Positions 45,263 through 53,255 of a DNA stretch of 63,281 bases are shown here, in pieces (the stretch's first letter is position 1; the number at the start of each line of letters is the position of its first letter). A program made the translations under genes and the position numbers. The notes below the pieces were generated by a model, which was not told where the DNA came from, did not search any database, and saw nothing but the letters and a program-made list of their open reading frames with translations. The DNA comes from Streptantibioticus ferralitis (lineage in GTDB: Bacteria > Actinomycetota > Actinomycetes > Streptomycetales > Streptomycetaceae): the NCBI RefSeq assembly GCF_029223525.1, contig NZ_JARHTQ010000040.1, forward strand, positions 1 through 63,281, in the 5' to 3' direction.

Positions 45263-45304
45263 CAGAGGGGCCCGTACGCTCACCAGGCGTCCGGGCCCCC
45301 TCTG
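45263..45304. terminator. hairpin terminator after second bkd operon
   Basis: CAGAGGGG-CCCGTACGC pairs with GCGTCCGGGCCCCCTCTG (one bulge, one mismatch) around a 7-base loop, between convergent bkdC and the NTF2-like gene. Confidence 0.85.
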
Positions 45305-45305
45305 G

Positions 45306-45725
45306 TCACAGCGCGATACGGCGCTGGTCGGCTGTGATCCGCACGTCGTTGATGCTGGCGTAGCGCTTGCGCATCAGCCCGTTGTCGTCGAACTCCCAGT
45401 TCTCGTTACCGTAGGAGCGGAACCACTGCCCCTGCGCGTCGTGCCATTCGTACTCGAAGCGCACCGCGATCCGATTGCCGGTGTACGCCCACAGTTCCTT
45501 GCGCAGCCGGTAGTCCAGCTCCCGCGCCCATTTGTCGGTCAGGAACGCGACGATCTCCGCACGGCCGTTGATGAACAGGTCGCGATTGCGCCACTCGGAA
45601 TCCTCCGTGTAAGCGAGCGAGACCTTCTCGGGATCGCGGGTGTTCCAGGCGTCCTCGGCGGCCTGGACCTTGAGCCGTGCGCTTTCCTCGGTGAACGGCG
45701 GCAGCGGCGGCCGGGTGTCATGCAT
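45306..45725 (-). CDS. NTF2-like DUF1348-family protein
   Basis: 139 residues of a SnoaL/NTF2-like cone fold: [64 protein letters not shown] and [18 protein letters not shown] are the DUF1348 signatures. Enzyme or binding role unknown. ATG 45725 is preceded by GGAAGGGG. It is divergent from a TetR gene with two strong palindromes between, so it is probably the repressed target. Confidence 0.9.
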   Translation of the reverse strand: MHDTRPPLPPFTEESARLKVQAAEDAWNTRDPEKVSLAYTEDSEWRNRDLFINGRAEIVAFLTDKWARELDYRLRKELWAYTGNRIAVRFEYEWHDAQGQWFRSYGNENWEFDDNGLMRKRYASINDVRITADQRRIAL

Positions 45726-45753
45726 GGGAGTACCCCTTCCGATGGAGCCTTCC

Positions 45754-45777
45754 GGTGGAGAACGATCGTTCTCCACC
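45754..45777. promoter_or_regulatory. TetR-type operator 1
   Basis: Perfect 24-base palindrome centred on AACGATCGTT with flanks GGTGGAG/CTCCACC. It is 29-52 bases before the NTF2-like start. Confidence 0.85.
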
Positions 45778-45793
45778 CCTGGGTGTAGCCTAA

Positions 45794-45809
45794 GAGAACG
45801 ATCGTTCTC
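45794..45809. promoter_or_regulatory. TetR-type operator 2
   Basis: GAGAACGATCGTTCTC, a 16-base perfect palindrome identical to the core of operator 1, with centres 36 bases apart. It is 21-36 bases before the tetR start. Confidence 0.85.
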
Positions 45810-45829
45810 CGGCAAGGAACAGGGCGGGC

Positions 45830-46378
45830 ATGGATTCCGAGATGGCGCGGGCGCGTGTCCTGGACGCGGCCGAGGAGCTCTTCTACGGCCGGGGTGTGCA
45901 GGCCGTCGGCATGGATGAGATCCGGTCCGCTTCCGGGGTCTCCCTCAAGCGCGTCTACCAGCTCTTTCCCGCGAAGACGGATCTGGTGGAGGCGTATCTG
46001 CTCCGACGTGACGCCCGCTGGCGTGCCGACCTCGCCCGCTTCGTGGCGGACGGCGACTCATCCCGCGAGCGGATCCTGCGGGTCTACGACTGGCTGGAGC
46101 GCTGGTTCGGCGAACCGGACTTTCGTGGCTGCGCGTTCGTCAACTCCTACGGGGAGATGGGTGCCGTCTCGGAAGCGGTGGCCAGGGCGGCCCGGACGCA
46201 CAAGGAACTGTTCCAGCGGTACGTCGCCGGACTCGTGGCGGACGCCGGTCAGCCCGACCGGCTGGCCGCCCCGCTCGCACTGCTGGCGGAGGGTGCGATC
46301 ACCACCGCCGCCATCTCCGGATCCCCCGAGCCGGCCCGGCACGCCCGCGAGGCGGCGGCTCGACTGCTGGAGGCGTGA
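45830..46378 (+). CDS. TetR-family transcriptional regulator
   Basis: 182 residues. HTH at about 8-50: [51 protein letters not shown]-terminal ligand domain includes [13 protein letters not shown], which is typical of the TetR_C group next to oxidoreductases. It likely represses itself and the divergent NTF2-like gene through the two palindromes. ATG 45830 follows GGAACAGGG. Confidence 0.94.
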   Translation: MDSEMARARVLDAAEELFYGRGVQAVGMDEIRSASGVSLKRVYQLFPAKTDLVEAYLLRRDARWRADLARFVADGDSSRERILRVYDWLERWFGEPDFRGCAFVNSYGEMGAVSEAVARAARTHKELFQRYVAGLVADAGQPDRLAAPLALLAEGAITTAAISGSPEPARHAREAAARLLEA

Positions 46379-46459
46379 GGCGGCCAGGCCGCCGACCCGC
46401 TTGCCGACCGGTCCGTATCCCGGACAGATCTTCTCCCGCATACGTGTTGTATCTATGCT

Positions 46460-47125
46460 GTGCGCATCATGAACGCCGCCAGCACCCCCACCAAGCAGCC
46501 GCCCGCCGCCGAGCGGGTCTACGCGCATGTCAAACAAGCCGTACTGGACCGCTCCTACGAAGGCGGCACGCTGCTCACCGAGGGCGATCTCGCCGAGGCG
46601 GTCGGGGTGTCGCGTACGCCGGTGCGGGAAGGGCTGCTCCGGCTCGAGGCGGAGGGGCTGATCAAGCTCTATCCGAAGAAGGGCGCGCTGGTGCTGCCGG
46701 TCTCCGCGCAGGAGATCGCGGATGTGGTGGAGACCCGGCTGCTGGTCGAGGAGCACGCGGTCCGCAAGGTCGTGCCCGCGACCACCCAACTCCTCAGCCG
46801 ACTGGAGGAGTTGCTCGACGAGCACGAGGAGCACCGGGAGACCGGTGATCTGGCCGCCGCTGCCGCCACCGACCGCTGTTTCCACGCCACGATCGTCCGG
46901 GCGGCGGGCAACGAGATCCTTTCCCAGCTCTACGACCAGTTGCGCGACCGCCAGTTGCGGATGGGCGTGGCGGTGATGCACGCCGAACCGGACCGGATCG
47001 CCAAGAACATCGAGGAACACGCGGAAATACTCGCCGCGTTGCGCGCGGGCGACGGTGAACGAGCCGCCGCCGTCGTGCGGCGGCATGTCAGCCGGGTCAA
47101 GGCGATTGTCAGGGGGGAAGCATGA
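46460..47125 (+). CDS. GntR-family (FCD) transcriptional regulator
   Basis: 221 residues from GTG 46460, or 218 from ATG 46469. Winged HTH: AAERVYAHVKQAVLDRSYEGGTLLTEGDLAEAVGVSRTPVREGLLRLEAEGLIKLYPKKGALVLPVS. The FCD domain follows (EIADVVETRLLVEEHAVR, DRCFHATIVRAAGNEILSQLYDQLRDRQLRMG, and EEHAEILAALRAGDGERAAAVVRRHV), with acids and histidines for a metal or carboxylate ligand. No ribosome binding site precedes it; TATGCT sits just before GTG, so the transcript may be leaderless. Coupled to the MFS gene by a 4-base overlap. Confidence 0.93.
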   Translation: MRIMNAASTPTKQPPAAERVYAHVKQAVLDRSYEGGTLLTEGDLAEAVGVSRTPVREGLLRLEAEGLIKLYPKKGALVLPVSAQEIADVVETRLLVEEHAVRKVVPATTQLLSRLEELLDEHEEHRETGDLAAAAATDRCFHATIVRAAGNEILSQLYDQLRDRQLRMGVAVMHAEPDRIAKNIEEHAEILAALRAGDGERAAAVVRRHVSRVKAIVRGEA

Positions 47126-48447
47126 GTGCTCTCGACACGGGGCGAAGCCGCCTTCGGCTACCCGGGGACCCGCCCGGCGGCCCGCGCGCCTGCGCGGTCT
47201 GGGGCCTCGGCGTCTTCGTCTACTTCATCGCCGTCGTCCACCGCTCCAGCCTCGGGGTGGCCGGAATCGACGCTGCGACCCGGTTCCACATCAGCGCCTC
47301 CGAGCTGTCGACGTTCTCCATACTCCAGGTGCTGGTCTACGCGGGGATGCAGATACCCGTCGGCATTCTGGTCGACCGGTTCGGCACCAAGAAGGTGCTG
47401 ACAGCCGGGGTCATCCTGCTCACCGCGGGCCAACTCGGCTTCGCGCTCTCCCACTCGTACCCGATGGCGCTGACCGCCCGTGCGGTCCTCGGCTGCGGGG
47501 ACGCCATGACGTTCATCAGCGTGCTGCGGCTGGGCGCGCGCTGGTTCCCCGCCCGGCGCGGGCCGTTGATAGCCCAGGGCGCCGCGCTCTTCGGCATGGC
47601 GGGCAACCTGGTCAGCACGATCCTGCTGTCCCGGCTGCTGCACTCGGCCGGCTGGACCCCCACCTTCGTGGGTACGGCACTCGGCGGCGCCCTCGTCCTG
47701 GTACTGATCGTGCTGTTCATGAAGGACCACCCCGAAGGGTATGAACCGCTGCCCTCCGGACCGCACCAGCCCGGGGCCGTACGGCGTCAACTCGTCGCCG
47801 CCTGGCGGGAGCCAGGCACCCGGCTCGGCCTGTGGGTGCACTTCACCACCCAGTTCTCCGCGATGGTCTTCCTGTTGCTGTGGGGCATGCCGTTCCTGGT
47901 CGAGGGCCAGGGGCTGTCGCGTGGCGCCGCCGGGTCCCTGCTGACCCTGCTCGTGCTGTCGAACATGGTCCTCGGCATGGTCTTCGGCCAGATCATCGCC
48001 CGTCACCACGGCGCTCGGATGCCGCTCGCCCTGGGCACGGTGGCGGCGACGGCCGCCGGTTGGGCCGCGGTACTCGTCTGGCCCACCGCACACGCGCCGT
48101 TGTGGCTGCTGATCGTGTTGTGCGCGGTGCTCGGTGCCTGTGGTCCGGCCTCGATGATCGGCTTCGACTTCGCGCGCCCGGCCAACCCGCCGGAGCGGTT
48201 CGGCACCGCCTCCGGCATCGTCAACATGGGCGGCTTCACCGCCTCGATGGTCGTGTTGCTGGCGGTCGGTGTGCTGCTGGACGCGACCGGCGACAACTTC
48301 ACCGTCGCGCTCAGCAGCGTCTTCGTCGTGCAGGCGGTCGGCGTCAGCCAGATCCTGCGGCTGCGCGGGCAGGCGGCCCAGCGCGAGCGCGAGACGATCA
48401 CCGTGAGCCGGGTGGAGGCGGTGCACACCGCCGAGGTCGGCGCCTGA
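47122..48447 (+). CDS. MFS transporter
   Basis: 441 residues, 12 membrane helices. Motif A after helix 2: PVGILVDRFGTKKVL; helix 5 region with small residues; RARG-like second loop GQIIARHHGARMP. Resembles the nitrate/organic-anion type permeases (NarK/ACS-like). Cotranscribed with a GntR-FCD regulator, which usually senses the organic acid being transported, so an organic acid or sugar acid is a reasonable guess. The end nearly touches the convergent mycothiol-dependent gene. Confidence 0.9.
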   Translation: MSALDTGRSRLRLPGDPPGGPRACAVWGLGVFVYFIAVVHRSSLGVAGIDAATRFHISASELSTFSILQVLVYAGMQIPVGILVDRFGTKKVLTAGVILLTAGQLGFALSHSYPMALTARAVLGCGDAMTFISVLRLGARWFPARRGPLIAQGAALFGMAGNLVSTILLSRLLHSAGWTPTFVGTALGGALVLVLIVLFMKDHPEGYEPLPSGPHQPGAVRRQLVAAWREPGTRLGLWVHFTTQFSAMVFLLLWGMPFLVEGQGLSRGAAGSLLTLLVLSNMVLGMVFGQIIARHHGARMPLALGTVAATAAGWAAVLVWPTAHAPLWLLIVLCAVLGACGPASMIGFDFARPANPPERFGTASGIVNMGGFTASMVVLLAVGVLLDATGDNFTVALSSVFVVQAVGVSQILRLRGQAAQRERETITVSRVEAVHTAEVGA

Positions 48448-48448
48448 C

Positions 48449-49273
48449 TCAGGGTGTCACGGCGAGCGCGGCCAGGATCGCGTCCGCGAGTTCCCGGTCC
48501 CCGTCGACCTTGACCCGTTCCATGAGCGCCTCCGGCCGCCCCCGCCCGCAGACCAGCCGCACGAAGGTCTCCCAGTCCATCGCCAGCGTCACCACGGGCC
48601 CCAGCGAGACGCTGCCGTCGATCGTGCCGGTCCCCTCGGCGTCCACCCGTACCGTGCGCATGAACTCGACCGCCCCGTGCACGTCGAACACCACCGCGGA
48701 ACCGGCGGGCGCGGACGCCTTCTTGGCGACGACCTTGGGCAACTGGGGCAGCAGGAAGTCCCGAACGACCGAAGCAGCCGGTGAGTCGAGATTGCCGGGC
48801 TTGCCGAGTGCCCGCCGGATGTCCTGCTCATGCACCCACACGTCGAACACCCGCAGGCGCAGTGACTCCTCGAGCGTCCGCTCCTTGCCCATCAGACTGC
48901 GGACCGTCGTCTCCGGTTCACGGGTCTCGTTCCGCAGCTGCCGCGCCCGGCGGATGATCGTGTACTCCAGCTCGGCGGTCATCTCCGGCCCGGTGTGGCA
49001 GCGCCGCACGTCCACCTGCACCTCCATGTACCGGCTGAACTCGTCGGTGACGTGGTACAGGTCGCGCGGTAGCGAGTGGATGGGCCGCGGGTCGCCGAGC
49101 GCCTCGCACTCGAGCCCGATCACATGCGAAACGACATCCCGTACCGACCAACCTGGGCAGTCTGTGGCCCGGTTCCACTCTCCCTCGGCGAGCGGTGAGA
49201 CCAACTCCGATATCGCCTCTATTGAGTGGGTCCAGGCGTCGATGTAGGGCTGGAGCTTGCTGTGGACGGTCAC
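48449..49273 (-). CDS. mycothiol-dependent maleylpyruvate isomerase family protein
   Basis: 274 residues from GTG 49273 (GAGGGG upstream). DinB/MDMPI fold: SLVSPLAEGEWNRATDCPGWSVRDVVSHVIGLECEALG contains the first metal histidine, and VWVHEQDIRRALGKPGNLDSPAA the later one; C-terminal domain is sterol-carrier-like (VVFDVHGAVEFMRTVRVDAEG...MDWETFVRLVCGRG). Members use mycothiol as cosubstrate, but most have unknown reactions. A longer frame to 49588 overlaps the nitrilase start and is not used. Confidence 0.88.
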   Translation of the reverse strand: MTVHSKLQPYIDAWTHSIEAISELVSPLAEGEWNRATDCPGWSVRDVVSHVIGLECEALGDPRPIHSLPRDLYHVTDEFSRYMEVQVDVRRCHTGPEMTAELEYTIIRRARQLRNETREPETTVRSLMGKERTLEESLRLRVFDVWVHEQDIRRALGKPGNLDSPAASVVRDFLLPQLPKVVAKKASAPAGSAVVFDVHGAVEFMRTVRVDAEGTGTIDGSVSLGPVVTLAMDWETFVRLVCGRGRPEALMERVKVDGDRELADAILAALAVTP

Positions 49274-49449
49274 GGGACCCCTCGAACGGATCGGTGCGGT
49301 CGTGGCTTGTTCTGTACTGGATGGTTTCGCGGCGACGTGCTTAATGATGGCGTGCGCCCAAATTACGCTGTGCGCTGGCACCATGGCAGTGCTTTCGTGT
49401 GACGATGGTAGGCCCGCGTTGACGCGGCGAACTCTTGGGCGGTGGTACG

Positions 49450-50265
49450 GTGCGCGCTTCTCTCCTCCAGATCGATGTGCGGCCCGATGAGCAGGTCGCG
49501 GCCCGCCGCTCGCGGGTGGCCGCTCTCGTACGCGAGCAGGCAGGCGCTGACCTGGTTGTTCTACCCGAACTCTGGCCGGTCGGCGCATTCGCGTACCAGG
49601 ACTTCGCGACGCACGCCGAGCCGCTGGACGGCCCGACCGCGCAGGCGATGGGCGAGGCGGCGCGCGCAGCGCGCGTCTGGCTGCACGCCGGGTCGATCGT
49701 CGAACGCACCGCGCCCGAGGGCTCCGACGCGGAAGACGGCCCGCTGTACAACACCTCGCTGCTGTTCGCGCCGGACGGCGAACTGCACCGCGTCTACCGC
49801 AAGATCCACCGTTTCGGCTTCGACCAGGGCGAGGCCACGATGATGGCCGCGGGCGACAAGATCGTCACCGCGCACCTTGCCGGCCCCGGGACCACCATCG
49901 GCCTCGCCACCTGCTACGACCTGCGGTTCCCCGAGCAGTTCCGGCTGCTGGTGGACGCGGGCGCCGAGTTGCTGGTCATCCCCGCCGGTTGGCCGGAGCG
50001 CCGCCGTGCCCACTGGTCGCTGCTGGCCCGCGCCCGCGCGGTGGAGTCCCAGGCGTACGTGCTCGCCTGCGGAACCGCGGGCACCCATGCGGGGGTCGAG
50101 CAGGCCGGGCACAGCGTCGTGGTCGACCCGTGGGGCGAGGTCCTCGCCGAGGCGGGCCCCGGCGAGGAGACCCTCACCGTCGAGTTCGACCCCGCACGGG
50201 TCGCCAAGACCCGCGCCGAGTTCCCCGCCCTGCGGGACCGCGTCCTGGGACTGCCCAGGCCGTAG
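49450..50265 (+). CDS. carbon-nitrogen hydrolase (nitrilase superfamily)
   Basis: 271 residues, GTG 49450. The catalytic triad is visible: Glu40 in VVLPELWP, Lys118 in YRKIHRF, Cys155 in ATCYDLRFPEQ. Family fold ends LTVEFDPARVAKTRAEFPALRDR. Close to omega-amidase/NIT2-like members that hydrolyse deaminated glutathione or 2-oxo-acid amides; the exact substrate cannot be told. Divergent from the mycothiol-dependent gene by 176 bases. A weak ribosome binding site makes the start slightly uncertain (GTG 49435 is in frame). Confidence 0.92.
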   Translation: MRASLLQIDVRPDEQVAARRSRVAALVREQAGADLVVLPELWPVGAFAYQDFATHAEPLDGPTAQAMGEAARAARVWLHAGSIVERTAPEGSDAEDGPLYNTSLLFAPDGELHRVYRKIHRFGFDQGEATMMAAGDKIVTAHLAGPGTTIGLATCYDLRFPEQFRLLVDAGAELLVIPAGWPERRRAHWSLLARARAVESQAYVLACGTAGTHAGVEQAGHSVVVDPWGEVLAEAGPGEETLTVEFDPARVAKTRAEFPALRDRVLGLPRP

Positions 50266-50310
50266 CCCCCGCGGCGCAGCCCGGCCGTATTGAGCTGACC
50301 GCAACCCAAC

Positions 50311-50355
50311 ACGCACCGCCCCCCGGGACGGCGACGCACCGCCCCCGGGACGGCG
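50311..50355. repeat. two-copy GC-rich tandem repeat
   Basis: Units of 23 and 22 bases (ACGCACCGCCCCC... GGGACGGCG) directly adjacent in the gap after the nitrilase gene, differing by one C. Downstream lies a further weaker GATGCGCCC echo. No obvious function. Confidence 0.6.
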
Positions 50356-50395
50356 ATGCGCCCATCCGGGCACGGGAAGGGCCACTGAGGGCGCG

Positions 50396-50417
50396 CCTGA
50401 TGGGCTCACCCATCAGG
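50396..50417. terminator. hairpin terminator
   Basis: CCTGATGGG-CTCA-CCCATCAGG, perfect 9-base stem, between the nitrilase and esterase genes on the same strand. Confidence 0.75.
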
Positions 50418-50464
50418 TGATCGCATTATTGCGCACAGTAGCGACCCCTCCACAGGGAGCCACC

Positions 50465-51355
50465 GTGTCCCGAGAGCCGTCCCGTACCGTGCCCCGCGCG
50501 CCCCGCGCGCGATCCCGTACTGCCGCGGTGCTCGCCGCGCTGGCGGCGGTCGCCACACTGTCCGGTGCCGTGCCCGCGCCGGGCAGCGGACACGGCGCGC
50601 CGGTCCGCTATGTGGCGCTCGGCGACTCGGGGGCCGCGGCGCCCGGCGTCCCCGAGCAGATCGACGCGCGGTGCGCCCGCTCCGATCACAACTACCCCTC
50701 CCTGGTGGCCGGGCGGCTGCGCCCGGCGGCCTTCACCGATGTGACCTGTAGCGGCGCCACCACCACCGACCTCGGCGACGCACGACACGGCCAGTTCCAG
50801 GCGCTGTCGAAGCGGACGACTCTGGTCACGCTCACGATCGGCGGCAATGACGTCGGCTTCGCCGGGATCGTCACCAAGTGCACGGCGCTCGGGCTGTTCC
50901 ACCCCGGGGGCGCGTACTGCCAGGCCGCCTACACCCGCGGTGGGACCGACGAACTCGAGACCCGCATCGCCGGCGCCGAACCGAGGATCGCGGGCGCGCT
51001 GCACGCCATCCACCGGCTCGCGCCGCACGCACGGGTGCTGCTCGTCGGCTATCTGCGACTGGTCCCGCTCGACCACCGCGGCTGCCGCCCACGTGAGCTG
51101 TTCGGCGATGGCGACCTGGCGTATCTCGACGCCTTCGAGCGGAACCTGAACGAGATGTTCCGCCGTACCGCGAGGGCGAACGGCGCGGTCTTCGTCGACG
51201 ACCACCCGGCCAGCGCCCACCACGACATCTGCCGCCCCAGCGGCGTCCGCTGGTCCGAGGGCCTCATCCCGACCAGCTCCGCTATCCCCTTCCACCCCAA
51301 CGCACTGGGGGAACGCGCCATGGCGGAGCGGGTGTTGGCCGCCGCCGGACGGTGA
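50465..51355 (+). CDS. secreted SGNH/GDSL esterase
   Basis: 296 residues from GTG 50465 (AGGGAG upstream). Signal peptide about 1-35 with a twin-arginine-poor basic start and AALAAVATLSGAVPAPG. SGNH blocks: catalytic Ser55 in YVALGDSGA, oxyanion Gly in SGATTTDL, Asn in LTIGGNDVGF, and His near the end in AIPFHPNALGERAMA. Three cysteine pairs are likely (for example CTALGLFHPGGAYC). Related to Streptomyces extracellular lipases/esterases. It is the last intact gene before the integrated element. Confidence 0.9.
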   Translation: MSREPSRTVPRAPRARSRTAAVLAALAAVATLSGAVPAPGSGHGAPVRYVALGDSGAAAPGVPEQIDARCARSDHNYPSLVAGRLRPAAFTDVTCSGATTTDLGDARHGQFQALSKRTTLVTLTIGGNDVGFAGIVTKCTALGLFHPGGAYCQAAYTRGGTDELETRIAGAEPRIAGALHAIHRLAPHARVLLVGYLRLVPLDHRGCRPRELFGDGDLAYLDAFERNLNEMFRRTARANGAVFVDDHPASAHHDICRPSGVRWSEGLIPTSSAIPFHPNALGERAMAERVLAAAGR

Positions 51356-51416
51356 TGGCCGCGCCCCGGCCCAGGGCCGTGCCGGGTACGCATCCGGGGA
51401 TGGCACCCTAGGTGGC

Positions 51417-51578
51417 ATGAACGCTTCCTCGTCCGCCCCGCGCCGCGCCCGTGTCCGTGCTCCCGAGCTGGTGGGAAAGGGCGGCTGGCTCAACACCGGC
51501 GGGAAGCAGCTGTCGCTCGCGGACCTGCGGGGCTCCGTCGTCATCCTCGACTTCCGGAAGTTCACTACGATGCACTGA
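51417..51578 (+). pseudogene. stranded 5' fragment of the thioredoxin/NHL-repeat gene
   Basis: 53 codons, ATG 51417 to TGA 51576-51578. The first 46 codons (APELVGKGGWLNTGGKQLSLADLRG... VVILDF) match the start of the intact gene at 56158 (APELIGKGGWLNTGGKQLTLADLRGKCVVVDF) at about 80% protein identity; then it switches to RKFTTMH and stops. The switch falls in the shared GACTTC core. This is the native gene start cut off by the element; upstream bases (GGATGGCACCCT) are also shared with the intact copy. Confidence 0.88.
51549..51563. other. attL core of the integrated element
   Basis: GACTTCCGGAAGTTC here versus GACTTCTGGACGTTC at 56293-56307 (13 of 15 identical). To the left the sequence belongs to the host gene; to the right it leads straight into the integrase gene 46 bases downstream, as expected for attP'. 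Confidence 0.75.
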
Positions 51579-51587
51579 ACTTCCGGA
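51553..51587. promoter_or_regulatory. inverted repeat before the integrase
   Basis: TCCGGAAGTTCA and TGAACTTCCGGA, perfect 12-base arms around an 11-base spacer. The right arm overlaps the integrase ribosome binding site (CCGGAGGA). It may be an integrase recognition arm, an autoregulatory operator or a leader hairpin. Confidence 0.7.
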
Positions 51588-51594
51588 GGACGCC

Positions 51595-53133
51595 GTGCCC
51601 CATCACACGCTTGCCGACCTGTACCTACGCCTCTCGCTGGACAGGGACGGCAAGACCGCCATTGAGCGTCAGGAAGCCGACTGTCGGGCGTGGGCGGAAC
51701 ACAACGGGCTCACCGTGCGCAAGGTCCACATCGACCGTGGACGCTCCGGCTACAAGTCGGTGACCCGTAAGGGCTTTGACGCCGCGCTCACTGCCGTCAC
51801 GGCTGGTGTCGTCGGCACGCTGTTGGTCTGGAAGCTTGACCGGCTGTCACGCAAGGGCATCGGCGAAGTGGGTGCCGCTCTCGACAGCATCTCTCGTGTT
51901 GGCGGGCGGCTCGTCTCGGTGGTTGACGGTCTGGACACGTCGAACGACAGCGCCCGCGTCACGATCGCTCTGCTCGCTGAGCTTGCCCGCTCGGAGTCCC
52001 GCAACATCGGTACCCGCGCCAGCAACGCCAAGCGCTACCTGCGTTCCAAGGGCCAGTGGATCGGCGGTCAGCCGCCTTACGGTCTTGCGATCGATCCCGG
52101 CACCAAACAACTGGTGCACGACGTCGAGACGGCTGTGTACGCCCGCCTGATAGCGGATGAGGCGCTGGCCGGTACCTCGCTGGTCAACATAGCCAGGCTG
52201 CTCAACAGCCACGAAATAGAGTCTCCGCGCGGTGGCCAGTGGAACGCGGCGAGCATCATGCAGCTTCTTCGGTCTCCCGCGTTCGCTGGGCTGATGCCTC
52301 AGACCGAGTACACCGAAGCAGCGGACGGCACCCGCAAGTACGGCAGTCGTGTTGTTCCGTATCGCGACCCTGAGACGTTGGAAACCGTCTCCATCGGGGA
52401 GGGGATCATCACTGTCGGGGAGCGGGAGCTGATCTCCAAGCAACTGGAGTCGCGAACCTACGCACACGCTGGCAAGCGGCGCCCCAAGCCAGAGGGTTCA
52501 GCTCTGCTGACGGGGCTGATCTTCTGCGGAGTTGCAGGGTGTGGACGCCGCATGCGCCGCGTAGGTGGCTCGTACCAGTGCATGGCGCGCCGAGCGGGCA
52601 ACCAGTGCCCGGGTGCGTCGGCTCTTGCTGAGCTTGTGGACGAGCATGTGACCCAGGCGTTCCTGACACGCCTCCCGGCGCTTGAGCCGGATGACCCGCT
52701 GCTTGCCGCCATTGCGGAGAGGTGGGTGCACCGAGCGGACCCTGAGACGTTCGCCAAGCGGGATGCGATCAGCGCCGAGATCACCGAGGAAGAGGCGCGG
52801 CTAACCGACTTGGAAGACGCCCGTTATGTGCGCGGGGAGTTCACCGGACCGGAAGCTATCGAGCGGTACAACCGCCTTGCCGCACGCCTACGAGGGCGCA
52901 TTGAGGGGCTGCGCGCCAACCTGGCGGAGCTGCCGACACCGGCTGTGGACATCACACATCTGCTGGACGGTGAACTGTTGCGGGAGGCTTGGGAGGACTC
53001 CGAGGTCCCTGGCCGACGGAATCGGCTGACCCTGGCGATGGACCGCGTGCAAGTCAGTAAGGGCAGACGGGGTGCGCGGTTCGTCGGCGAGGAACGCGTA
53101 ACGATCCATTGGGCACGTCGCCGCAGCCAGTAA
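51595..53133 (+). CDS. int: large serine integrase
   Basis: 512 residues from GTG 51595 with CCGGAGGA 4 bases upstream. Resolvase domain 1-150 with nucleophile Ser14 in LYLRLSLDRDGK and TLLVWKLDRLSR; recombinase domain about 160-280 (GGQPPYGLAIDP, LNSHEIESPRGGQWNAASIMQLLRSPAFAGL); zinc ribbon about 320-365 with CGVAGCGRRM and CMARRAGNQC; coiled coil about 400-460 within EISAEITEEEARLTDLEDA... RLAARLRGRIEGL. All parts of an active large serine recombinase are present. No excision factor is recognisable among the neighbours, though a small cargo protein could be one. Confidence 0.95.
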   Translation: MPHHTLADLYLRLSLDRDGKTAIERQEADCRAWAEHNGLTVRKVHIDRGRSGYKSVTRKGFDAALTAVTAGVVGTLLVWKLDRLSRKGIGEVGAALDSISRVGGRLVSVVDGLDTSNDSARVTIALLAELARSESRNIGTRASNAKRYLRSKGQWIGGQPPYGLAIDPGTKQLVHDVETAVYARLIADEALAGTSLVNIARLLNSHEIESPRGGQWNAASIMQLLRSPAFAGLMPQTEYTEAADGTRKYGSRVVPYRDPETLETVSIGEGIITVGERELISKQLESRTYAHAGKRRPKPEGSALLTGLIFCGVAGCGRRMRRVGGSYQCMARRAGNQCPGASALAELVDEHVTQAFLTRLPALEPDDPLLAAIAERWVHRADPETFAKRDAISAEITEEEARLTDLEDARYVRGEFTGPEAIERYNRLAARLRGRIEGLRANLAELPTPAVDITHLLDGELLREAWEDSEVPGRRNRLTLAMDRVQVSKGRRGARFVGEERVTIHWARRRSQ

Positions 53134-53255
53134 GCGACCGGCCCCGGTTGGGAGACGTTCCTGGCAGGGACCCGAGCCCCCCGCTCACGCATGCTGCTGC
53201 GAAATTCAGACCGGGGGGTACGGCTGGTCGTGCGGGTGGTTGTGTCGGGTGTTGC

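Noticed and set aside
49274-49588. N-terminal extension of the mycothiol-dependent enzyme
   Set aside because: The conserved domain begins right after GTG 49273, which has GAGGGG upstream; the extension overlaps the nitrilase gene.
50311-50355. possible CRISPR-like repeat
   Set aside because: Only two directly adjacent GC-rich units with no spacers; simple tandem duplication.
51417-51578. tandem gene duplication instead of an integration scar
   Set aside because: The fragment ends exactly in the core shared with the intact copy, is followed directly by an integrase gene, and the DNA between is of different composition; integration explains all three.
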